A stretch of 11,165 nt of DNA, taken from assembly GCA_031264545.1 (NCBI GenBank), contig JAISDV010000008.1:1-11165 (forward strand). The letters are read 5' to 3'. The position numbers and the translations under genes are program-made. The notes under the pieces were generated by a model. The model ran no database searches, was not told where the DNA came from, and saw only the letters and a list, made by a program, of their open reading frames with translations. Shown here one piece after another: positions 1 through 5,303 of this stretch. The stretch comes from Oscillospiraceae bacterium. Lineage in GTDB: Bacteria > Bacillota > Clostridia > Oscillospirales > Oscillospiraceae. Each line of letters starts with the position of its first letter. Within the stretch, counting starts at the first letter, position 1.

Positions 1-3
1 GCG

Positions 4-38
4 TTTTTTATAGCTTGCCACAGGCAAGCTATAAAAAA
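4..38. repeat. Perfect 16-bp inverted repeat with 3-nt loop
   Basis: The arm at 4-19 (six T, then ATAGCTTGCC) is perfectly complementary to the arm at 23-38, with the loop ACA between them. In both directions the T-run comes before the stem and the A-run after it. This is the reverse of an intrinsic terminator, so a simple terminator call does not fit well. It may be a dispersed intergenic palindrome or a protein-binding dyad, and copy number in the genome would decide. The rest of 39-234 holds no gene or RNA I can support, only an AT-rich stretch around 115-165. Confidence 0.6.
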
Positions 39-234
39 ATCCCCCCTTTTTGTGGTATGGACAGTGTATCGCATACCTGCATAAGAGAGGATGTAACGCT
101 TTGCCTCAAAAGTTACGTAATTTTTGTTATTGTACAACGCGTTAAGTTGGCTTATACAATGACAGCCGGCACCGACGACTATTTATATGCCGCCGCCCTA
201 TTGTTCCCCATACCGGATATCTTCCTAATGCCGG

Positions 235-750
235 TCATTGCCCGTACGCCTTAATCAGAGCGTACATCTTCATATCCAGTACTTCACCATTCTTGACCGC
301 GTTGCTTCGGAGCGTACCCTCGTACTGAAAGCCCGCCTTCTCGAGCACACGGCAGGACGCGGCGTTATAAGCGAAGGGCGAGGCATATATCCGAATAATG
401 TCTGTGCCGTCAAAAACGTGACGACAGACCAGCTTGACGGCGGCGGTGCATATGCCTTTGCCCCAGCCGCCCTCGCCGACGCAATACCCTATTTCAGCGG
501 TTCGGCTATAGATGTTGGCTTGCCGAAACGCGCCAATGCTGCCGGCAACTTTTCCATCCGCGATTATCGCGAAGGCAAAGGCGCCGCCTTGCCCGGCGCT
601 CAGCGTACCGCTGATAAATTCCGCGCCGTCCTTTTCGGTGTAGGGAAACGGAATACCATCGCGCAGCTTGTCCTGCACCTTTTTATTGTTCATTATGACG
701 GCGACATCAGCGGCGTCGCTCAGCCGCCACGGGCGTATGGAGACAGCCAC
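235..750 (-). CDS. GNAT family N-acetyltransferase, RimJ/RimL type
   Basis: This 171-residue protein has the length of a single GNAT domain and is likely cytoplasmic, transferring acetyl from acetyl-CoA to an amine whose identity cannot be told from sequence. It opens with IRPWRLSDAADV, the usual first strand and helix of RimJ/RimL proteins. The acetyl-CoA loop lies at about residues 94-104 (GGWGKGICTAA). The late signature at about 129-150 (NAASCRVLEKAGF, then YEGTLR) is typical of protein or small-molecule acetyltransferases of this branch. The start is GTG at 748-750, supported by GAGG at 759-762 with 8-nt spacing. The gene lies 55 nt downstream of the NifX-like gene on the same strand with no terminator between them, so it is probably the last gene of that operon. 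No link to metal or cofactor metabolism is evident from the protein itself. Family assignment is firm; substrate is unknown. Confidence 0.88.
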   Translation of the reverse strand: MAVSIRPWRLSDAADVAVIMNNKKVQDKLRDGIPFPYTEKDGAEFISGTLSAGQGGAFAFAIIADGKVAGSIGAFRQANIYSRTAEIGYCVGEGGWGKGICTAAVKLVCRHVFDGTDIIRIYASPFAYNAASCRVLEKAGFQYEGTLRSNAVKNGEVLDMKMYALIKAYGQ

Positions 751-805
751 TTCCGTTTCCTCACTTTCGGCTTAAGCTGCGCGCAGGAAGCCTCGCGCTG
801 CGGGC

Positions 806-1228
806 TCAATGCCGGCCGCAGCCACAGCCGCCCTCGTGGTGATGGTGTTCACCTTTATGCCCTCTGCAGCCGCAGCCGCCTTCATGCCGGTGTCCATGCT
901 GGCCGCAGCTGTCTTCCGTGCCGAATGCCAGCGTCCCGGCAAGCAGTGCTTCAACGGCTTTATCGGCGTCACCGGAGACGCCGGCGGCAAGCCTGATTCC
1001 GATCTCTGAGAGCGCGGCCTTTGCCCCGCCGCCGATACCGCCGCAGATCAGGGCGTCAACGCCGAGCGCTTTCAGCGCTCCGGCGAGCGCGCCGTGGCCG
1101 CTGCCGCCGGCATCAACGAGCGACGCAGTCTGAATTCCGCCGTCTTCGATGTCGTAGACCTTGAAGCGCTCCGTCTGGCCGAAATGCTGGAACACCTGTC
1201 CGTTCTCATAGCTTACCGCTATTCTCAT
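806..1228 (-). CDS. NifX/NifB-family (dinitrogenase iron-molybdenum cofactor biosynthesis) protein with Cys/His-rich tail
   Basis: Residues 1-105 form the small domain of the NifX/NafY/NifB C-terminal family. It begins MRIAVSYENGQVFQHFG, continues with FKVYDIEDG, and has the glycine-rich ICGGIGGGAKAAL segment at about 61-73. Relatives bind FeMo-cofactor precursors or iron-sulfur clusters; stand-alone clostridial versions have no settled role. From about residue 108 the protein becomes a tail made almost only of Gly, His and Cys, with two EGGCGC units (about 116-121 and 132-137) around a HHHH run. This is a probable metal-binding or metal-storage extension. The ATG start at 1226-1228 has GAGG 8 nt upstream. 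It follows the DUF134 gene by 60 nt, a pairing I know from other anaerobes, and precedes a GNAT gene. No nif structural genes are in the window, so a role in nitrogen fixation is not supported. Confidence 0.88.
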   Translation of the reverse strand: MRIAVSYENGQVFQHFGQTERFKVYDIEDGGIQTASLVDAGGSGHGALAGALKALGVDALICGGIGGGAKAALSEIGIRLAAGVSGDADKAVEALLAGTLAFGTEDSCGQHGHRHEGGCGCRGHKGEHHHHEGGCGCGRH

Positions 1229-1288
1229 AATCGTTTCCTCGCTTTCAAAATTTCCTCCGCATGAAGCCGGCCGCCCGTACCTGACAGC

Positions 1289-1648
1289 TCACGCGCCCTC
1301 GCCGGCCGAACGGCACCTGTTTCTTTGACAATGTCCGCAGGCACAGCTCTCGCTGCCGCACAGGACATAGCTTCCGCCGCCGATATTGAGCGTTCTCCCC
1401 CTGACGAGACACTCGGCCAGCTTCTCCCGCGCGCTGTTGTAGATCGTCTGCACCGTGGTCCTGGCTACGCCCATGAACCGGGCGCAGTCCTCCTGGCTCA
1501 AGCCCGCGAGATCAATCAGGCGTATCGTCTCATACTCGTCCACAGTCATGCCGACCGGGGCGTGCTGCCCACATCCGCCGTCCAGCGGACCAAAGCTGCG
1601 CCGCTCCGGCATACAGCAGACCCGGCGGCACTTTCTCGGTCTCGCCAT
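1289..1648 (-). CDS. DUF134 (UPF0251) family DNA-binding-like protein
   Basis: This 119-residue protein starts MARPRKCRRVCCMPE and continues FGPLDGG, the hallmark N-terminus of the DUF134/UPF0251 family. Residues about 49-75 (GLSQEDCARFMGVARTTVQ) form a helix-turn-helix resembling sigma-70 region 4, so DNA binding is likely. Cysteines occur in two groups: C7, C11, C12 near the N-terminus, and C97, C102, C104, C107, C112 near the C-terminus. These could hold a metal ion or Fe-S cluster and make it a metal- or redox-responsive regulator; this is inference, as the family is largely uncharacterised. The ATG start is supported by GGGAGG 7 nt upstream. It is the first gene of a probable three-gene minus-strand operon, behind a promoter buried in a long palindrome (1669-1718), which makes autoregulation a reasonable hypothesis. 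Confidence 0.88.
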   Translation of the reverse strand: MARPRKCRRVCCMPERRSFGPLDGGCGQHAPVGMTVDEYETIRLIDLAGLSQEDCARFMGVARTTVQTIYNSAREKLAECLVRGRTLNIGGGSYVLCGSESCACGHCQRNRCRSAGEGA

Positions 1649-1668
1649 TTCAGTCCCTCCCGCAGCAC

Positions 1669-1718
1669 ATTATTGACATATGCCATTTATAGCATAGTTA
1701 ATGGCATATGTCAATAAT
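1669..1718. repeat. Perfect 19-bp inverted repeat, candidate double operator
   Basis: The arm at 1669-1687 is exactly complementary to the arm at 1700-1718, with a 12-nt spacer. Each arm contains a 12-bp near-palindrome, TGACATATGCCA at 1674-1685 and TGGCATATGTCA at 1702-1713, so the element can also be read as two dimer sites about 28 bp apart. The right arm covers the -35 hexamer of the minus-strand promoter, and the left arm covers the end of the -10 and the expected start point. A transcript from that promoter would lack the right arm and could not form the hairpin. The palindrome therefore most likely acts as DNA, as an operator. The bound regulator is unknown; the adjacent DUF134 protein is one candidate. 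Confidence 0.7.
1686..1714 (-). promoter_or_regulatory. Sigma-A-type promoter for the DUF134 operon
   Basis: On the minus strand TTGACA (1714-1709) is followed by exactly 17 nt and TATAAA (1691-1686), 11 of 12 consensus positions. The expected start is near 1679, giving a leader of about 30 nt that contains the ribosome binding site of the DUF134 gene. The same palindrome also places TTGACA on the plus strand, but nothing like a -10 lies 17 nt beyond it, so the promoter is one-directional. Confidence 0.8.
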
Positions 1719-1764
1719 AAAACACTTCTTTACATGAACTTCGGCAACCTTTTTACGTCGCCGT

Positions 1765-2343
1765 TTATTGGGGGCCAAGCATCAGCGGCTGGAGCTGCCG
1801 TCCTGCCAGCGCCGCCTCGACCGTGTCGCCCAAAAGCGACAGATCCGCCACGATCGAAGCCGGCTTGCCCCGGGGATCATCCTGTCTAAAGGGGACGAAA
1901 TAGACGTTTTTCCGATTGAGCAGCTCGCCGATATTTTTCGCGTTCGCGGCCAGCGCGTCGTTGGTGGATATGGCAATCACCAGCGGCCTGCCGTTTCGCA
2001 GATGTGCCTTGCCGGCCATAGTCACGGCGCTGTCCGTTATGCCGCAGGCGAGCTTTGCAAGGGTATTTCCCGTACAGGGCGCGACCGCCAGAACGTCAAA
2101 GAGCTTCTTTGGCCCGATCGGCTCGGCGGCTGTGATCGAGCGGATGATTTCTCCGCCCGTGATTCCCTCCAGCCGCTTCCTCATGGTTTCCGCACAGCCG
2201 AAGCGCGTGTCCGTCTCCGCGGCGCTCTCGGACATTACCGCTGTCAGCCCGTACGTTTTCGTGAGGCTTTCGGCTATCGGCATAATCTTATCAAAGGTGC
2301 AGTACGAGCCGCAGATCGCAAGGCCCAGTTTAATTTTCGGCAT
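1765..2343 (-). CDS. dpaB: Dipicolinate synthase subunit B
   Basis: This is the second subunit of dipicolinate synthase (SpoVFB), the flavoprotein-like partner that works with DpaA to oxidise dihydroxytetrahydrodipicolinate to dipicolinic acid in the sporulation mother cell. It has 192 residues, close to the usual length. Family features are the start KLGLAICGSYCTFDKI (about 5-20), the stretch DVLAVAPCTGNTLAKLA (about 83-99), the following ITDSAVTMAGKAHLRNGRP (about 102-120), and VPFRQDDP (about 150-157) near the C-terminus. The ATG at 2341-2343 has AGGAGGG 9 nt upstream. It lies 33 nt after dpaA in the same order as in Bacillus subtilis. A 7-bp stem at 1743-1764 follows the stop codon but has no T-run, so the end of the transcript is unclear. 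Confidence 0.95.
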   Translation of the reverse strand: MPKIKLGLAICGSYCTFDKIMPIAESLTKTYGLTAVMSESAAETDTRFGCAETMRKRLEGITGGEIIRSITAAEPIGPKKLFDVLAVAPCTGNTLAKLACGITDSAVTMAGKAHLRNGRPLVIAISTNDALAANAKNIGELLNRKNVYFVPFRQDDPRGKPASIVADLSLLGDTVEAALAGRQLQPLMLGPQ

Positions 2344-2376
2344 GAGTTGGGACCCTCCTATAAGCTCGGGGCCGCA

Positions 2377-3246
2377 TCAGAGCTCCCCGCGTTTTTCCCG
2401 CATGATATTAAGAATCGTTTCCATGATGATTTTTCCCGCGGTAACGGGGGCGGTTTCCGCAGGAAGCCCCAGTGCCCAGATAAGCGCGACGTCGAGATCT
2501 TTGGCCGCCTCAAAATCGAAACCGCCGGGCCGGGAGGCCAGGTCAATGCACAGTGCGTCTTTTTTCAGCTGCGCAAGCTGCCTGCGTCCGAGGACGCGCG
2601 CGGGAACTGTGTTTATCACCGTATCAAAGCGCCCGAGCCCCGCGCCGAGCGTGCGCGTATCCAGCGCCTCACAGCCCGCCGCGCGGATATAGGCCGCATC
2701 TCCCGGGGTGCGCGCCGAAGCCGCGACATGCGCGCCAAGCGCCAGAAGGCGCGCGGAGAGCATTTTGCCTATACGGCCGTAGCCGATCACGAGCACGCGG
2801 CTTTCCCAGATCGTTACCGGCGAGTGTTCGAGCAGCACCGAGAGCGCGCCCTCGGCCGTTGCAAGCGCGTTCAGGGCGACGAGCTCCTCGCGCGCATAAT
2901 AATCGACAAAATCCAGCCCAAGCGTTTTAATCGTTTCGCTGAGCTTTTCTCCGGGCATCCCGCCGCAGACGACAGCGCTTTGGGGCAGGGTACGCAACAG
3001 CGCCTCAGCATCGTGGCGGAAAGCGCTGTAGGGCGCATTCAGGCTGCCACGCATATCCAGAACAGGCAGCGGCAGTATGACGCAGGCGGCGTCCTGAGCG
3101 GAAACGCACGGTGCGAGCGCACAGCTTTTGATCATACCGGCGGGTGCTTTGTCAAGCGCGAAGCAGTATATCTCGTGGCCTTCGCGCTCAAGCATAGCCG
3201 CGAGATGGATTATCCGCATATCGCCGCCGACAACAAAGAATTTCAT
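2377..3246 (-). CDS. dpaA: Dipicolinate synthase subunit A
   Basis: This is the NAD(P)-binding subunit of dipicolinate synthase (SpoVFA), which branches from lysine biosynthesis to make the calcium-chelated spore-core compound responsible for much of spore heat resistance. It has 289 residues. The N-terminal DpaA domain begins MKFFVVGGDMRIIHLA and continues LEREGHEIYCFAL. The dinucleotide fold starts at about 151 with VLVIGYGRIGK (GxGxxG at 155-160). The C-terminal signature is IDLASRPGGFDFEAA (about 234-248) followed by ALGLPAETAPVTAG (about 258-271). The ATG start has AGGAGG 7 nt upstream. It is the first gene of a dpaA-dpaB unit and is divergent from the ABC transporter. A sigma-K-like promoter lies just upstream (3273-3299). 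The asd, dapG and dapA genes that accompany it in Bacillus are not next to it here. Confidence 0.96.
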   Translation of the reverse strand: MKFFVVGGDMRIIHLAAMLEREGHEIYCFALDKAPAGMIKSCALAPCVSAQDAACVILPLPVLDMRGSLNAPYSAFRHDAEALLRTLPQSAVVCGGMPGEKLSETIKTLGLDFVDYYAREELVALNALATAEGALSVLLEHSPVTIWESRVLVIGYGRIGKMLSARLLALGAHVAASARTPGDAAYIRAAGCEALDTRTLGAGLGRFDTVINTVPARVLGRRQLAQLKKDALCIDLASRPGGFDFEAAKDLDVALIWALGLPAETAPVTAGKIIMETILNIMREKRGEL

Positions 3247-3272
3247 CGCACTACCTCCTCTCTGTTTCGATA

Positions 3273-3299
3273 TATCCTATGACGCTTTTTGATTTAAGT
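3273..3299 (-). promoter_or_regulatory. Candidate sigma-K promoter of dpaA
   Basis: Read on the minus strand, CATAGGATA (3281-3273) fits the sigma-K -10 consensus CATAnnnTA exactly, and AC (3299-3298) lies 16 nt upstream, where the short sigma-K -35 element is expected. The start point would be near 3266, about 20 nt before the dpaA start codon. Dipicolinate synthase genes are known sigma-K targets in Bacillus and in clostridia that carry them, so motif and gene agree. The motif is short and could occur by chance, but no competing sigma-A promoter was seen in this orientation. Confidence 0.65.
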
Positions 3300-3373
3300 G
3301 AAAACCGACAGGTCCGCACGGGCGGTGATCCGGCTTGTTTTTTCCGCTTTTTCTGCTTTTCCGAATTCTTTCG

Positions 3374-3402
3374 ATGACAAAGCGCCGGAGATCCTATATA
3401 AT
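3374..3402 (+). promoter_or_regulatory. Sigma-A-type promoter for the ABC exporter
   Basis: ATGACA (3374-3379) and a perfect TATAAT (3397-3402) are separated by 17 nt, 11 of 12 consensus positions. Initiation near 3409 would give a leader of about 20 nt carrying GGAGG (3419-3423), 5 nt before the ATG of the ATPase gene. No operator-like dyad was seen around it, so constitutive expression is possible. Confidence 0.8.
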
Positions 3403-3428
3403 AGAAAAAATACAGGCTGGAGGAAAAC

Positions 3429-4343
3429 ATGCGAAAGCTTATCGCGGTCGAGGGGCTTCATAAGTCCTATGGCAGCATCAAGGCTGTTAACGGGCTGGAT
3501 TTTTATGTGGAGGAAGGCACGCTCTTCGCCTTCCTCGGCCCGAACGGCGCGGGGAAATCCACAACGATCGATATCCTCTGCACCTTTCTGAAGCCCGACG
3601 CGGGGAAAATCTCAGTGGGCGGCTTTACGCTTGGAAAAGACGACAGCGAAATCAGGAAAATCATCGGCGCGGTTTTTCAGAACGGCGTGCTCGACGCGCT
3701 TCTTACGGTAGAGGAAAACCTGCGCGTTCGCGGCGGTTTCTACGGGCTGAAGGGACAGGCGCTTAAAAACGCCGGCCGCGCGGCCGCGGAGACCACCGGC
3801 GTGACGGAGCTGCTCAAGCGGCCCTACGGAAAGCTCTCCGGCGGACAGCGCAGACGCTGTGACATTGCGCGCGCGCTGATAAATACCCCAAAGCTCCTTT
3901 TCCTCGACGAGCCGACCGCCGGTCTTGACCCGCAGACCCGGAAATATATCTGGGATACGATAAGCGGAATCCGAAAAAAGAACGATATGACCATTTTCCT
4001 CACGACGCATTACATGGAGGAGGCTGCGGGCGCGGATTATGTCGTCGTGATTGATAACGGTGAAATTTCCGCGAAGGGCACGCCTTCCGAGCTGAAGGAG
4101 CGCTATTCAAACGACAGGCTTGTGCTCTCCGCCCGCGACACCGGCGCGCTGGCCAGCGCGCTCCGGGAGCAAGGGCTTCCCTTTAAGGCCGCGGCCGACA
4201 CGCTGACGCTTGCCCTGTCCGCCACGCGCGACGCCCTGCCGGTGATCGACGGCTGCCGCGGACTGTTTGACAGCTTCGAGGTCATCAAGGGAACCATGGA
4301 CGATGCGTTTATCGCGATCACGGGAAAGGAACTGAGAGAATGA
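3429..4343 (+). CDS. ABC-2 type transporter, ATP-binding protein
   Basis: This 304-residue cytoplasmic ATPase powers an exporter with the permease encoded by the next gene. All core motifs are present: Walker A GPNGAGKST (37-45), Q-loop Q84 in AVFQNGVLD, signature LSGGQ (136-140), Walker B LLFLDEP (156-162) and switch histidine in TTHYMEEA (H194). The C-terminal 75 or so residues are the extra domain common in DrrA/CcmA-type drug, antibiotic or polysaccharide exporter ATPases. The start ATG has GGAGG 5 nt upstream and lies behind a clear promoter at 3374-3402. Its stop overlaps the permease start as ATGA, so the two are translationally coupled. The substrate cannot be read from the sequence; no biosynthetic, peptide-precursor or two-component genes are adjacent that would name one. 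Confidence 0.94.
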   Translation: MRKLIAVEGLHKSYGSIKAVNGLDFYVEEGTLFAFLGPNGAGKSTTIDILCTFLKPDAGKISVGGFTLGKDDSEIRKIIGAVFQNGVLDALLTVEENLRVRGGFYGLKGQALKNAGRAAAETTGVTELLKRPYGKLSGGQRRRCDIARALINTPKLLFLDEPTAGLDPQTRKYIWDTISGIRKKNDMTIFLTTHYMEEAAGADYVVVIDNGEISAKGTPSELKERYSNDRLVLSARDTGALASALREQGLPFKAAADTLTLALSATRDALPVIDGCRGLFDSFEVIKGTMDDAFIAITGKELRE

Positions 4344-5194
4344 CCGGCTTTGGCTTCAGAAATCTCAAGGTGTTTTTCAAGGATAAAAGCGCCGTATTCT
4401 TTTCTCTGATCGCGGTGTTCATCATCATCGGGCTTTATGTCCTTTTCCTAGGTGATGTCTGGACGGAGAGCCTCGGCGAGCTTCCCGGCGTTCGCGCCCT
4501 GATGGACAACTGGATCATGGCCGGGCTGCTCGCCGTCACTTCTGTCACGACGACTATGGGCGCTTACGGGACGATGGTTCAGGACAGGGAAAAAAAGCTT
4601 GTGAAGGATTTTAAGGCTTCGCCGGTCAGCAGCCACAGTATCGTCGGCGGCTATATCGTCGGCGCCGTCGTTATCGGCGTCATGATGAGCTTGATTACAC
4701 TCATCCTCGCGGAGCTTTATATTCTCTCCGGGGGAGGCGGGCTGCTGCCGGCTATGGCCGCGCTCAAGGTTTTGGGACTGATTCCGGTGACTACGCTCTG
4801 TAATTCCGCCATCGTCCTGTTCATTGTCTCATTTTTCAGAAGCAGTAACGCCTTTGCGACGGCCAGCACGATCATCGGAACGGTCATCGGCTTTCTGACC
4901 GGTATCTATCTGCCGGTCGGTCAGCTTCCGGCGGGCGTGCAGTGGGCGGTGAAGCTCTTTCCCGTCTCCCACGGCGCGGCGCTTTTCCGCCGGGTAATGA
5001 TGGAAGGACCGCTTGAGACGAGCTTCGCCGGCGCGCCGGCTGAGGCCGTGACGGAATTCCAGGATATGATGGGCGTTACGATCAGATTCGGAGATGCCGA
5101 GATCGGCACGGCCGCGAGCCTTATGATACTTCTTGCGACCGCCGCGGTTTTCTACGCGCTCGCGATATGGAAGCTCTCGAGAAAAAGCGGGTAA
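4340..5194 (+). CDS. ABC-2 type transporter, permease protein
   Basis: This 284-residue integral membrane protein is the partner of the preceding ATPase. I count about six hydrophobic segments, roughly at 18-37, 58-78, 103-128, 145-166, 172-191 and 255-276, the usual ABC-2 layout. Family features are the short N-terminal coupling helix before the first segment, the cytoplasmic QDREKKLVKDFKASP stretch after the second (about 81-95), and GFLTGIYLPVGQLP (about 184-197) followed by FPVSHGAALFRR. A polar loop of about 35 residues (222-252) precedes the last segment and probably faces outward. The ATG overlaps the ATPase stop by 4 nt. A terminator-like stem with a T-run begins at the end of the gene. 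One ATPase and one permease imply a dimer of each. The substrate is unknown; drug or lipid-linked cargo are typical for the family. Confidence 0.93.
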   Translation: MTGFGFRNLKVFFKDKSAVFFSLIAVFIIIGLYVLFLGDVWTESLGELPGVRALMDNWIMAGLLAVTSVTTTMGAYGTMVQDREKKLVKDFKASPVSSHSIVGGYIVGAVVIGVMMSLITLILAELYILSGGGGLLPAMAALKVLGLIPVTTLCNSAIVLFIVSFFRSSNAFATASTIIGTVIGFLTGIYLPVGQLPAGVQWAVKLFPVSHGAALFRRVMMEGPLETSFAGAPAEAVTEFQDMMGVTIRFGDAEIGTAASLMILLATAAVFYALAIWKLSRKSG

Positions 5195-5217
5195 AAATCC
5201 GGCTTGCGGCTTTTTTC
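5181..5217 (+). terminator. Probable intrinsic terminator of the ABC exporter operon
   Basis: GAAAAAGC at 5181-5188 can pair with GCTTTTTTC at 5209-5217, with one extra T, and an inner CCG/CGG pair closes a small loop at 5199-5209. The structure ends in six T residues at 5211-5216. The outer stem begins inside the last codons of the permease gene. The GC part of the stem is short, so termination may be partial. Confidence 0.5.
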
Positions 5218-5232
5218 AGTCCGTATTATAAT
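5204..5232 (+). promoter_or_regulatory. Probable promoter of the DUF2156-GNAT gene
   Basis: A perfect TATAAT sits at 5227-5232. Seventeen nt upstream is TTGCGG (5204-5209), which keeps only the TTG of the -35 consensus and overlaps the terminator stem of the upstream operon. The leader would be about 65 nt and contains a strong GC stem at 5247-5266 (CCGCAGG against CCTGCGG). The weak -35 suggests modest or activator-aided use. Confidence 0.6.
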
Positions 5233-5303
5233 AAGATCTGTCGGAATTCCGCAGGTCCTGCGGGAAGCGGACAATACAAAAGCGATAAACAAGGAATCTG
5301 ACT

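Noticed and set aside
130..160. A promoter-like TTGTAC-17-TATACA on the plus strand
   Set aside because: It is a weak match on both boxes and no plus-strand gene follows; AT-rich background explains it.
15..254. A 79-codon open frame on the plus strand in the gene-free left end
   Set aside because: It would start at a TTG inside the inverted-repeat stem with no ribosome binding site, runs into the GNAT gene, and has no recognisable feature.
238..996. A 252-codon open frame on the plus strand across the GNAT and NifX-like genes
   Set aside because: It spans two real genes and their gap on the other strand, and its end is an Arg-rich artefact of GC codons.
1228..1262. Tiny frames with GGAGG just upstream of the NifX-like gene, one ending in a stop that overlaps its ATG
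   Set aside because: At 5-7 codons they are too short to distinguish from chance; a duplicated ribosome binding region is the simpler reading.
1743..1764. A 7-bp stem after dpaB that might be a terminator
   Set aside because: It includes a GT wobble, has an 8-nt loop, and no T-run follows on the minus strand, so I could not support it as the dpaAB terminator.
1768..3282. A 504-codon open frame on the plus strand opposite dpaA and dpaB
   Set aside because: It is antisense to two firmly identified genes, has low-complexity Arg/Ala/Gly-rich composition, matches no family I know, and results from the GC-rich third positions of the real genes.
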